Assembly: GCF_947495285.1 (NCBI RefSeq)
Contig: NZ_CANLXZ010000030.1
Coordinates: 1 to 44,101, forward strand
Length of the DNA stretch: 44,101 nucleotides
Direction: 5' to 3'
From: an uncultured Nonlabens sp.
Lineage (GTDB): Bacteria; Bacteroidota; Bacteroidia; Flavobacteriales; Flavobacteriaceae
Shown here: in pieces, positions 10,592-18,421 of the stretch
How positions within the stretch are numbered: the first letter of the stretch is position 1
How the letters are laid out: every line of letters begins with the position of its first letter
Position numbers and translations under genes: made by a program
Notes under the pieces: generated by a model
What the model was told of the DNA's origin: nothing
Databases searched by the model: none
The model's input: only the letters and a program-made list of their open reading frames with translations

Positions 10592-10915
10592 TTACTTAAA
10601 CATATCCATTCCAGGTATGTTAGGCATTCCATCTTTGGCAACTGCAGCAACTTCAGTCTCATAAATTTCTTCAGCTTTGGTAAGCGCTTTATTTGTTACC
10701 ATAACTAGATAATCTTCTAATTGCTCTTTATCTTCCATTAGTTCTGGATCTACAGTTAGATTTTTAATTTGACGACTAGCAGTAACCGTTACTTTTAACA
10801 AGCCATCACTAGATTGCTCATCTATGAGAACAGAGTCCATTCTCTTTTTTGTTTCTTCCACTTTTGCTTGGGTCTCCTTCAGTTTTCCCATCATTCCCAT
10901 CATATCTCCGAACAT
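10592..10915 (-). CDS. YbaB/EbfC family nucleoid-associated protein
   Basis: A 107-residue DNA-binding protein of the YbaB/EbfC family, small dimeric nucleoid-associated proteins. The Met-rich start ([21 protein letters not shown]), the [26 protein letters not shown] core and the helical [11 protein letters not shown] tail match the family, and the length is normal (about 100-110). In many bacteria this gene sits next to dnaX and recR, but here it stands alone, divergent from an S9 peptidase and convergent with the secreted dehydrogenase gene. The start ATG at 10915 is the only sensible one. No TAnnTTTG box is visible directly upstream. A palindrome of the dispersed family lies 45 bases upstream. 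Confidence 0.93.
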   Translation of the reverse strand: MFGDMMGMMGKLKETQAKVEETKKRMDSVLIDEQSSDGLLKVTVTASRQIKNLTVDPELMEDKEQLEDYLVMVTNKALTKAEEIYETEVAAVAKDGMPNIPGMDMFK

Positions 10916-10960
10916 AATTTATCTTTTTTAATTAAATGTGTAAAATGTTTGTTGTAGTTC

Positions 10961-10976
10961 CGCTTTCGCGAAAGCG
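10961..10976. repeat. Dispersed palindrome copy 2 (intergenic)
   Basis: A perfect 16-bp CGCTTTCGCGAAAGCG between the divergent YbaB and S9 peptidase genes. This is the only intact intergenic copy in the window. Confidence 0.9.
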
Positions 10977-11061
10977 AGAACAAAAATAACTCTCTACTAA
11001 CTATAGTAGCAAATGGAAAGCTATTTTATATCTTGCAATGCTTTTTAATTTTAAGATTTAT

Positions 11062-13113
11062 ATGGCTCATAAAGCTCCGATTGCAAAGAAAATATCTCAC
11101 GTTCATGACATTCATGGACATCAAAGAATAGATAACTACCACTGGATGACAGAGCGTGATGCTCCTGAGGTTATCGATTATTTAAAAAAAGAAAATGATT
11201 ATTATGATGCCAGTACAGCACATACAAATCAATTAAAGGACAACCTTTTTAATGAAATCAAAGGCCGTATAAAAGAAGACGACGAGTCTGTACCTTATTT
11301 ATTAAATGGATACTGGTATATGAGCAAGATGGAAACTGGCGAGAGTTACCCATATTATTACAGACGTAAAGACGGCAGTGAAGAACAAGAGCTGCTTTTT
11401 AATGTAAATGAAATGGCCGTAGGGAATGAGTATTATAAACTTACTTCTATGAATATTTCTCCCGATAATAAATTAGTAGCCTATGGAGTAGATACTAAAG
11501 GACGTCGTGAGTACACCATTTACATTAAGAACCTGGAGACCGGTGAGGTTTTTGAAGATTATCTAGAATTAACGACAGGTGGATCTGTCTGGGCAAATGA
11601 TAATAAAACATTATTCTTTACGCGCAAAGACCAGAAAACACTGCGTGCCGATAAAATTTATAAATATCAAATAGGTACACCAGCTGCGTCTAACCGTTTA
11701 GTATTTGAGGAAAAGGACGAGATCTTTAATTGCTTTGTTTATAAAACCATGTCAGAGCGCTTTATCATGATAAAATCTTCTGCAACCTTATCTGACGAGG
11801 TGCGATTTATCGATGCAGACCAGCCAGATAGTGACTTTAAGTTAATACAAGAACGCCTGCCAGAAATGGAGTATAGTGTGTCGCATTACAAAGACAGTTT
11901 CTATATCATGACTAATAAAGATGAGGCGACTAACTTTAAAATCATGAAAACAGATATCGTGACACCTCAAATGGAGAATTGGGTAGATTTTATTGCTCAT
12001 GATCCAGAGGTGCTTCTAGAAGATTTTGACCTTTTTGAGAATTACTTTGTTATATCTGACCGCTTTAATGGTTTAAATCGCATAAGAATTAAAGCCTGGG
12101 ATAATACAGTAGATTATTTCTTGCCATTTAATAACGAGACATATACTGCTTTTACCAGCGCAAACTTTCAGTTCAAGACTAATAAATTGCGTTACAATTA
12201 TAATTCCATGACCACACCACCGTCGGTTATGGAATTTGATATGGAGACTAGAGAAGAAATAGTACTTAAAACGCAACCTATAGAAGATCCTAACTTTAAT
12301 CCAGATAACTATGTGTCTGAGCGTGTATGGGCTACTGCAGTAGATGGTGTTAAGGTGCCTATAAGTTTAGTTTATAGAAAGGATAAGAAAAATCCAGACG
12401 GTAATCCTTTATTGCAATATGGATACGGTAGTTATGGAAGTACAATAGATCCTTATTTTTCAATATCCAGATTAAGTTTATTAGATCGTGGTTTTGTATT
12501 TGCTATTGCGCACATACGTGGTGGAGAATATCTAGGGCGTGAATGGTATGAAACTGGTAAAATGTTTGAAAAACGCAATACGTTTACAGATTTTATAGCC
12601 TGTAGTAAATTTTTAATAGAAGAAAAATATACAACGTCACAACACTTATACGCCTCAGGAGGTAGTGCAGGAGGACTTCTTATGGGAGCTATTATTAACA
12701 TGGCACCAGGACTTTATAACGGTATTTTAAGTGCGGTACCATTTGTAGATGTAGTCACAACTATGTTAGATGACAGTATACCACTTACAACAGGTGAGTA
12801 TGATGAGTGGGGAAACCCTAATAACAAAGATTGTTATGAATATATGTTAAGCTACTCTCCATATGATCAGGTTATTGCACAGTCGTATCCTCATATGTTA
12901 GTAACAACAGGTTACCACGACTCACAGGTGCAGTATTGGGAACCTGCAAAATGGGTAGCAAAATTAAGAGAATTAAAAAGCGACGATAACTTATTGTTAT
13001 TTAAAACAGACCTAGCCAGTGGGCATAGTGGGGCATCAGGAAGGTATGATGCTTTAAAAGAAATTACAATAGATTTTGCCTTTTTATTAGATTTAGAAAA
13101 TATAAACAGCTAG
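11062..13113 (+). CDS. S9A family serine oligopeptidase (oligopeptidase B-like)
   Basis: A 683-residue prolyl-oligopeptidase family peptidase that cleaves short peptides, probably after basic residues as in oligopeptidase B. The specificity is inferred. The N-terminal beta-propeller (about 70-415) is followed by an alpha/beta-hydrolase domain. The catalytic triad is readable: Ser535 in GGSAGG, Asp620 in GYHDSQVQYWEP and His655 in SGHSGASGR. The family hallmark RGGEYLGREWYE is also present. The ATG at 11062 (MAHKAPIAKK) is preferred over an in-frame ATG eight codons earlier, because family members begin with the APxAxK segment that pairs with DxYxWM (here IDNYHWMTER). No signal peptide, so probably cytoplasmic. 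Transcribed alone; the next gene begins 132 bases downstream. Confidence 0.92.
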   Translation: MAHKAPIAKKISHVHDIHGHQRIDNYHWMTERDAPEVIDYLKKENDYYDASTAHTNQLKDNLFNEIKGRIKEDDESVPYLLNGYWYMSKMETGESYPYYYRRKDGSEEQELLFNVNEMAVGNEYYKLTSMNISPDNKLVAYGVDTKGRREYTIYIKNLETGEVFEDYLELTTGGSVWANDNKTLFFTRKDQKTLRADKIYKYQIGTPAASNRLVFEEKDEIFNCFVYKTMSERFIMIKSSATLSDEVRFIDADQPDSDFKLIQERLPEMEYSVSHYKDSFYIMTNKDEATNFKIMKTDIVTPQMENWVDFIAHDPEVLLEDFDLFENYFVISDRFNGLNRIRIKAWDNTVDYFLPFNNETYTAFTSANFQFKTNKLRYNYNSMTTPPSVMEFDMETREEIVLKTQPIEDPNFNPDNYVSERVWATAVDGVKVPISLVYRKDKKNPDGNPLLQYGYGSYGSTIDPYFSISRLSLLDRGFVFAIAHIRGGEYLGREWYETGKMFEKRNTFTDFIACSKFLIEEKYTTSQHLYASGGSAGGLLMGAIINMAPGLYNGILSAVPFVDVVTTMLDDSIPLTTGEYDEWGNPNNKDCYEYMLSYSPYDQVIAQSYPHMLVTTGYHDSQVQYWEPAKWVAKLRELKSDDNLLLFKTDLASGHSGASGRYDALKEITIDFAFLLDLENINS

Positions 13114-13124
13114 ATTTTTTTTCT

Positions 13125-13132
13125 TAAATTTG
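13125..13132 (+). promoter_or_regulatory. Possible -7 box before the cysteine-synthase-like gene
   Basis: TAAATTTG matches TAnnTTTG, 113 bases ahead of the ATG at 13246. No clear -33 partner is seen. If used, the leader would be about 105 bases. Confidence 0.3.
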
Positions 13133-13245
13133 TAAAGTTTTGTGCAAAAATTTAAAGCATAATAGAACAGGTTGTCATAGTAGAATGCACAGTTTTTCTA
13201 AAATTGTAGTCCACTGCGGTACTGTTTTTTAACAAAATCCTATTT

Positions 13246-14286
13246 ATGAGCGACAATATCAAAGCGTATAATAATGTATTGGAATTAATAGGAGAGACAC
13301 CTCTTATAAAACTTTCTAAAACAGTAGAAAATCTTCCAGGTAATTATTACGCTAAAGTAGAGGCTTTCAATCCAGGACATTCTTCAAAAGATCGTATCGC
13401 TCTTCATATTATTGAAGAGGCAGAGCGCAATGGAATCCTGAAACCTGGTGATACCATAATAGAAACAACGTCTGGTAATACAGGTTTCAGTATAGCTATG
13501 GTAAGCCGCATTAAAGGATACGATTGTATTCTAGCGGTAAGTTCAAAATCTAGTCCAGATAAAATAGACATGTTAAAGTCTATGGGTGCCAAAGTCTATG
13601 TTTGCCCTGCAAATGTAAGCGCAGATGATTCACGTAGTTATTATCAAGTAGCAAAGCGCTTACATGATGAGATTAAGGATAGTATTTATATTAATCAATA
13701 TTTTAATGAGTTGAATATGAAGGCTCATTACTTATCTACCGGTCCAGAAATATGGAACCAGACTGCTGGAGAAATTACACATTTAGTGGCCTGCAGTGGT
13801 ACAGGTGGTACTATATCAGGTACGGCACGTTTTTTAAAAGAACAAAATCCTAATATTAAAATTTTAGGAGTTGATGCTTATGGTAGTGTGCTTAAAAAAT
13901 ATCATGAAACTCAAGAATTTGATAAAGATGAAATTTATCCTTACCGTATAGAAGGGTTAGGTAAGAACTTAATTCCCACTGCGACAGATTTTAATGCTAT
14001 CGATAGTTTTACAAAGGTAAAGGATGAAGAAGCTGCTCACGCAGCACGTTATATATCACAAACTGAAGGTTTATTTGTAGGATATACTAGCGGTGCTGCA
14101 TTACAAGCTACTAAACAACTCGCTGCAAATGGTGTTTTTAATGAAAATTCTAAAGTGGTAATTATTTTTCCAGATCATGGATCTCGTTACATGAGCAAAA
14201 TTTATAACGATCAGTGGATGCAGGATCAAGGTTTTTTTGATTCAAAATCTACCGCAGATCAACAACATATTGAGTATATAAAGTAA
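13246..14286 (+). CDS. PLP-dependent cysteine synthase-family enzyme, candidate cysteate synthase
   Basis: A 346-residue fold-type II PLP enzyme of the cysteine synthase/cystathionine beta-synthase family. Lys48 in NPGHSSKDR is the PLP lysine, [10 protein letters not shown] binds the substrate carboxylate, and [16 protein letters not shown] is the PLP phosphate loop. No CBS regulatory domain follows, and the length is about 30-40 residues more than CysK. The family performs beta-replacement on activated serine. The PGHSSKDR loop differs from the common PGGSxKDR of CysK. The next gene encodes a candidate cysteate fatty acyltransferase, so I infer that this enzyme may use sulfite to make cysteate for sulfonolipids. 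An ordinary cysteine synthase remains possible. A terminator follows, so the two genes are not one simple operon. Confidence 0.85.
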   Translation: MSDNIKAYNNVLELIGETPLIKLSKTVENLPGNYYAKVEAFNPGHSSKDRIALHIIEEAERNGILKPGDTIIETTSGNTGFSIAMVSRIKGYDCILAVSSKSSPDKIDMLKSMGAKVYVCPANVSADDSRSYYQVAKRLHDEIKDSIYINQYFNELNMKAHYLSTGPEIWNQTAGEITHLVACSGTGGTISGTARFLKEQNPNIKILGVDAYGSVLKKYHETQEFDKDEIYPYRIEGLGKNLIPTATDFNAIDSFTKVKDEEAAHAARYISQTEGLFVGYTSGAALQATKQLAANGVFNENSKVVIIFPDHGSRYMSKIYNDQWMQDQGFFDSKSTADQQHIEYIK

Positions 14287-14310
14287 TATTATTTAGCTCA
14301 TATTTAATTT

Positions 14311-14350
14311 AAAACCCTTATCCATAAATGATTAGGGTTTTGTTTTTTTT
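14311..14350 (+). terminator. Rho-independent terminator
   Basis: Arms aaaaccct (14311-14318) and agggtttt (14334-14341), then g and a run of eight T, 24 bases after the stop of the cysteine-synthase-like gene. Confidence 0.85.
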
Positions 14351-14352
14351 AG

Positions 14353-14366
14353 GCTTCCGCAAAAGC
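14353..14366. repeat. Degenerate dispersed palindrome copy 3 (intergenic)
   Basis: GCTTCCGCAAAAGC differs at two positions from the inner 14 bases of the dispersed palindrome. It sits directly after the terminator T-run and upstream of the acyltransferase promoter region. Confidence 0.5.
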
Positions 14367-14420
14367 AATACCTGTTGCTAACTGCATATTCTTCAACACA
14401 TTATTAACAAAATTCAAAAT

Positions 14421-14436
14421 ACTATGCACGCATAGT
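14421..14436. promoter_or_regulatory. Inverted repeat upstream of the acyltransferase gene, possible operator
   Basis: ACTATGC-ac-GCATAGT has 7-bp perfect arms with a 2-base centre, 26 bases upstream of the TATATTTG box at 14463. Its position and near-palindromic form suit a dimeric regulator. No regulator is known. Confidence 0.35.
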
Positions 14437-14462
14437 GTATAGGTGAATTGCCGTGAAAGTGC

Positions 14463-14470
14463 TATATTTG
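14463..14470 (+). promoter_or_regulatory. Possible -7 box for the acyltransferase gene
   Basis: TATATTTG fits TAnnTTTG and ends 17 bases before the ATG at 14488. The nearest upstream TTG (14448-14450) is only 12 bases away, closer than usual. Confidence 0.45.
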
Positions 14471-14487
14471 TAAGCTTAATTAGTGTT

Positions 14488-15744
14488 ATGAAAGATTTAT
14501 TTGATAAAATATATAAGGATAAGGGGCCGCTAGGAAAATGGGCGAGTGTAGCTGAAGGATATTTTGTGTTTCCTAAGTTAGAAGGACCTATCTCTAACCG
14601 TATGCAATTTAATGGTAGAGAAGTGATTACATGGAGTGTTAATGATTACCTAGGATTAGCAAATCATCCAGAAGTTAGAAAGGTAGATGCAGAGGCTGGT
14701 ACTCAATACGGTAGTGCTCACCCTATGGGAGCCCGTATGATGAGTGGTCATACCGATCTTCATGAACAATTACAAAGTGAACTTGCAGAGTTTGTAGATA
14801 AGGAAGCTGCTTACTTATTGAATTTTGGTTATCAAGGAATGGTGTCTACTGTAGACGCTCTAGTTTCTAAAGATGACGTTATCGTTTATGATGTAGATGC
14901 ACACGCATGTATTATCGATGGTGTACGTTTACACCATGGTAAGCGTTTTACTTATAAGCATAACGATTTAGAGAGTATCGAGAAGAATCTACAACGCGCT
15001 ACTAAAATAGCTGAACAAACTGGTGGAGGAATTCTAGTGATTTCTGAAGGCGTTTTTGGGATGCGTGGTGAGCAAGGAAAATTAAAAGAAATAGTAGCTC
15101 TTAAAGAAAAGTACAACTTTAGACTATTTGTTGATGACGCTCATGGTTTTGGTACTCTAGGTAAAACTGGTGCAGGAGCAGGTGAGGAGCAAGGTGTACA
15201 GGATCAAATAGACGTGTATTTTGCAACATTTGCAAAATCTCTAGCGAGTACAGGTGCTTTTATTGCTGCTGATAAAGAAATAATCGATTATTTAAAATAC
15301 AATCTGCGTTCTCAAATGTTTGCAAAGTCTCTGCAATCACAACTTGTAGTAGGTGCTTTGAAACGTCTAGATATGTTACGTACTATGCCAGAGCTAAAAG
15401 AAAAGCTATGGGAAAATGTAAATGCATTACAGAGCGGACTTAAAGATCGTGGTTTTGATATAGGTACTACACAATCATGTGTAACGCCAGTTTATCTTAA
15501 AGGTAGTATTCCTGAGGCTATGGCTTTAGTAAAAGATTTACGTGAAAACTTCGGTATATTTTGTTCTATAGTTGTTTATCCAGTTATACCTAAAGGTTTA
15601 ATCTTATTGAGATTAATTCCTACCGCTTCTCACACTATGCAAGATATAGAAGAGACGTTAACTGCTTTTGAAGGTATACGTGAGCGCCTAGATGGTGGTG
15701 TTTATAAAAGATTAAGTGCTAGTGTTGCTGCTGCGTTTGCATAA
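14488..15744 (+). CDS. Alpha-oxoamine synthase-family acyltransferase, candidate cysteate fatty acyltransferase
   Basis: A 418-residue fold-type I PLP enzyme of the alpha-oxoamine synthase family (relatives KBL, BioF, serine palmitoyltransferase), which joins an amino acid to an acyl thioester with loss of CO2. Visible motifs: NDYLGLANHPEV, GARMMSGHTDLHEQLQ, the FVDDAHGFGTLG loop with the PLP-binding Asp and His, and Lys250 in TFAKSLASTGAF as the PLP lysine. The ATG at 14488 (MKDLFDKIYKDKGPLG) is preferred to an earlier in-frame ATG because the -7 box at 14463 would exclude that one. In Flavobacterium johnsoniae and relatives an enzyme of this family condenses cysteate with acyl groups to make capnine sulfonolipids, needed for efficient gliding. 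The neighbouring cysteine-synthase-like gene supports that role here. Serine palmitoyltransferase or glycine acyltransferase are alternatives. Confidence 0.85.
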   Translation: MKDLFDKIYKDKGPLGKWASVAEGYFVFPKLEGPISNRMQFNGREVITWSVNDYLGLANHPEVRKVDAEAGTQYGSAHPMGARMMSGHTDLHEQLQSELAEFVDKEAAYLLNFGYQGMVSTVDALVSKDDVIVYDVDAHACIIDGVRLHHGKRFTYKHNDLESIEKNLQRATKIAEQTGGGILVISEGVFGMRGEQGKLKEIVALKEKYNFRLFVDDAHGFGTLGKTGAGAGEEQGVQDQIDVYFATFAKSLASTGAFIAADKEIIDYLKYNLRSQMFAKSLQSQLVVGALKRLDMLRTMPELKEKLWENVNALQSGLKDRGFDIGTTQSCVTPVYLKGSIPEAMALVKDLRENFGIFCSIVVYPVIPKGLILLRLIPTASHTMQDIEETLTAFEGIRERLDGGVYKRLSASVAAAFA

Positions 15745-15766
15745 GTTATAACCAGATTATATTTAT

Positions 15767-15799
15767 AAAAAAAAGTCCTGTGTAAACAGGACTTTTTTT
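15767..15799. terminator. Bidirectional rho-independent terminator
   Basis: A run of A, arms agtcctgt (15774-15781) and acaggact (15786-15793) with loop gtaa, then a run of T. It separates the convergent acyltransferase and lipoprotein genes. Confidence 0.9.
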
Positions 15800-15820
15800 A
15801 TGCTTAATTTGTAACATAAC

Positions 15821-16384
15821 TTAATACTCTTTAATTTTATACAGTGTAGCTTGTTGCATTACTAAAATAGGATAACTGTTTACTTTATAACCTGCAGATT
15901 CTCCAGTTTCCTCTTTGTTTTCTAGACTGGACATGGTTATCATAAAGTCCATACGGTCTTTATAAAAAACCTCGCTATTGTTAATCAGGTTACCAGCCAC
16001 TTCATAGGTGCTGAATAATGTATTACGGGACTGTGCAACAGGTAGAAAAATTCCATTATTCTCGTCTAGCTCATAAATATTTTTGTTACCTGTCTGTATA
16101 AGCGTGTACGCTCTTTCTTCTCTTTCTTTACCGTAAAATATTTTATAATCATATCGTAAACTGTCCGTGGTAGCAAGTAAATGAAATTCCATAGGGATGT
16201 TTTCTAATCCTTTACTAGTTGTGTTTATTAGGTTACCTTTATACTTGCCTAAAAAGTCATCTGGAAAAATCAGTTCTTTTTTTACTTCTTCAGTTTTCAC
16301 TGTTTTTTCTATAACAGTTTTTTCTGAATCTGTTTTACAGCTTATTAATAATAAAAGTAGGACTATGGTTATTGTTTGCTTCAT
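15821..16384 (-). CDS. Hypothetical lipoprotein
   Basis: A 187-residue protein I do not recognise. A lipoprotein signal is clear: MKQTITIVLLLLLISCKTD, with Cys16 after LLIS. A charged Glu/Lys-rich linker (KTVIEKTVKTEEVKKE) follows, then a compact domain beginning FPDDFLGKYKGNLI and containing several beta-strand-like segments (YDYKIFYG, YTLIQTGNKNIYELDE, MDFMITMSS). The FLGKYKGNL start and the later LIQTGNKNIYELDENNG resemble lipocalin-like or copper-resistance NlpE-like small beta domains, but this is only a guess. A TAnnTTTG box (16396-16389) lies four bases before the ATG, suggesting a leaderless transcript. The gene is monocistronic: convergent with the acyltransferase and preceded by a long gap. 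Confidence 0.75.
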   Translation of the reverse strand: MKQTITIVLLLLLISCKTDSEKTVIEKTVKTEEVKKELIFPDDFLGKYKGNLINTTSKGLENIPMEFHLLATTDSLRYDYKIFYGKEREERAYTLIQTGNKNIYELDENNGIFLPVAQSRNTLFSTYEVAGNLINNSEVFYKDRMDFMITMSSLENKEETGESAGYKVNSYPILVMQQATLYKIKEY

Positions 16385-16388
16385 AAAT

Positions 16389-16396
16389 CAAAAGTA
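16389..16396 (-). promoter_or_regulatory. -7 box of the lipoprotein gene
   Basis: On the minus strand TACTTTTG fits TAnnTTTG and is separated from the ATG (16384) by only four bases, so the transcript is predicted to start at or next to the start codon. No -33 element was found. Confidence 0.45.
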
Positions 16397-16467
16397 ATTA
16401 TTATTTAAATGGTATTACTTATGGATTCTACTCTACACGAGAGTAATTTAGAAATGGTCATAAAATG

Positions 16468-16507
16468 AAGAATCCCGAGTCATCGAGATGATGACTCAGG
16501 AGTTCTT
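16468..16507. other. Long imperfect hairpin in the gap
   Basis: Arms 16468-16484 (from aagaatcccg to gtcatc) and 16490-16507 (gatgactc to gttctt) pair over about 17 bp with one bulge and one mismatch around a 5-base loop. Neither side has a strong T run, so it may be a decayed terminator, an RNA structure or a protein site. It lies 84 bases upstream of the lipoprotein start. Confidence 0.6.
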
Positions 16508-17257
16508 ACTAACCAACCAAAAAACTTTTTGAAAATTATTAATAACCTTCGTAACTAATTAAGCAATACACGTGCCAAACTGTTATGCTTGCATAATATT
16601 TTCTTTTGGTTGTTATCATATTCTTAAAATTACTGGTGTTTAATTATTAATAATGATGATATTATTTAACCTTTTGCACTTATTATCACATTCGATTTAA
16701 ATAACAGGTTCTTCATCGTCTAAAAATGCTATAAATGGACAGTCTAAGCTACTCTAACATGATACTCAAATAGCTAGTGACATTTCTTCTAATAATTTTT
16801 TTGTATTAAAATTCGGCTCTTTTGGCAGTTTCATGTTTTATTGAGGATATATAAATCTATCTAGGTTGTAGGTGTCAGTTACTTCTGTCATGTAAATAAC
16901 TTTTTTGAGTTTATAAATGAATAAAAATTTGATTCATAAGTCACTCTATTATCTAAAAAAATATCCTCTTTTCTTTTCTTTTAAAGAGACTAGAAGCAGT
17001 CTCGTTTTTCTTCATGGCTAGTTTTTTATTCATTTTCTATTTTCTTTTTTTTAGTAAAATGAATAAGCTAGGAGAAATTTTTTAATAACTCAATAAAGGG
17101 AGTTTTCACTATTTTATTTTCATAACTTGTGCTAGTAAGAATAGAGAAGACGTTAAAATATTTTTGTACTTTATCTGGTTATAACTTCTTATTCAATAAT
17201 CATAGAATATCTATATCTCTCCTTAAAGGAAGCCTTTTTACAGATATTATAGTAATG

Positions 17258-18334
17258 CTACAGCCATTTTTTCCATTTAAAAAAGCCTAGCAGCGAGAAG
17301 AATATGGCTCCACACGCAATCCAGAAATAGGTGTATGAATTTTCCCATCCCATTTCTGGCATATGAGGTAGATTCATTCCATATATTCCCGCTAGAAAAG
17401 TAAGAGGTATAAATATAGAAGACATGATGGTAAGAACCTGCATGATTTGATTCATCTTATGACTTACGCTAGATAGATACATATCGCGCAACCCAGCATT
17501 TATTTCTCTGTAGGATTCTACCGTTTCTATAATTTGTATGCAATGATCATAAGCATCTTGAAAATAGGCATGTGTTTTAGACTCAATAAGTGTACTATCT
17601 TCTTTGAGCAATCTAGATATAGATTCTCTTAAAGGAAAAATAGCGCGACGCAATTGAAGTAACATTCTCTTATTTTTCTGAGCTTTATTTAGAGAATCTT
17701 TTTGTGGGTTATCAAAAACTTCATCTTCTAGCAGATCTAAATAATCTCCTATTTCTTCTATAGCTATGAAGTAGTGGTCTATAATACTATCTATAAGAGC
17801 GTAGAATAAATAATCGCTTTTAACCGATCGTATACGACCACGATTGCCCTCTATACGGTCTCTAATGTTTTCAAATACATCTCCTGTCTTTTCTTGAAAA
17901 GTTATAACGGCATCTTCAGTAAGAATTAAGCTTACTTGTTCTTCATTAAGTTCATGATTTTCTGAATCATAAGAAATCATCTTAATACATTGGTATATAT
18001 AATTTTCATAAAACTCGGTTTTAGGACGTTGCGTGGTATTTGCTATGTCCTCAAGTAATAAGTGATGCAAATTAAATTTATTACCTATCTTTTCTAGTAT
18101 GGAGATATCATGGACGCCATCTACATTAAACCAGTTAACGCGTTTTTCCTTTAATTGATCTAAGAATATACCATCTTGCTTAGAAAAATGGATCTCATCA
18201 TATAGGATAGTCTCGGCAGTCACCTTACCAGATCTATCTTCTCCTACATAAGAAATAGTTCCAGGCGGCTGGAACACGTTGTTTCTAGACTTAGGTGTCG
18301 CTTTACGACGCAATCTTATATTAGGTTTTCTCAT
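17258..18334 (-). CDS. corA: CorA family magnesium/cobalt transporter
   Basis: A 358-residue inner-membrane CorA channel for Mg2+ (also Co2+/Ni2+ in the family). A large cytoplasmic N-terminal domain with long charged helices (VFENIRDRIEGNRGRIRSVK, LDLLEDEVFDNPQ) leads to the C-terminal stalk. The two membrane helices lie at about 293-317 and 330-352. The first ends in the YGMN selectivity signature (318-321), and a basic KWKKWL tail closes the protein. The start at 18334 (MRKPNIRLRRKA) is chosen; an in-frame ATG 21 codons earlier would add a segment unlike the family. It follows uvrA on the same strand with 87 bases between them, so co-transcription is possible. Confidence 0.93.
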   Translation of the reverse strand: MRKPNIRLRRKATPKSRNNVFQPPGTISYVGEDRSGKVTAETILYDEIHFSKQDGIFLDQLKEKRVNWFNVDGVHDISILEKIGNKFNLHHLLLEDIANTTQRPKTEFYENYIYQCIKMISYDSENHELNEEQVSLILTEDAVITFQEKTGDVFENIRDRIEGNRGRIRSVKSDYLFYALIDSIIDHYFIAIEEIGDYLDLLEDEVFDNPQKDSLNKAQKNKRMLLQLRRAIFPLRESISRLLKEDSTLIESKTHAYFQDAYDHCIQIIETVESYREINAGLRDMYLSSVSHKMNQIMQVLTIMSSIFIPLTFLAGIYGMNLPHMPEMGWENSYTYFWIACGAIFFSLLGFFKWKKWL

Positions 18335-18421
18335 GAAAAGATGGTTAGAAGTCGTACTTAATAAATAGAATACTTCGAGTCTGAATGTAGGGCACATATC
18401 TACACAACGCCCGAGTTTAGG

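Larger units (their letters stand above)
16385..17257. other. Gene-poor gap of about 0.87 kb
   Basis: No convincing coding frame is seen on either strand between the lipoprotein and CorA genes. It holds the lipoprotein's -7 box, a long hairpin at 16468-16507, and a small hairpin at 16986-17003 (gagact/agtctc) followed by gttttt that would act as a plus-strand terminator although no plus-strand gene is visible upstream. The base composition is very A/T-rich and irregular, as in decayed genes or a non-coding RNA locus. Confidence 0.6.

Noticed and set aside
13246..15744. PLP gene pair considered as cystathionine/threonine breakdown (CBS plus KBL)
   Set aside because: Not excluded, but no threonine dehydrogenase or CBS regulatory domain is present, and the pair fits sulfonolipid synthesis better.
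16468..16507. Long hairpin considered as a tRNA-like or rho-independent terminator
   Set aside because: No cloverleaf or TpsiC-like motif, and no T run on either side, so kept only as an unexplained hairpin.
16917..17021. 34-codon plus-strand frame starting MNKNLIHKSLYYLKK
   Set aside because: Very A/T-driven composition, no promoter or family resemblance, and it overlaps the orphan hairpin; chance is the simpler explanation.
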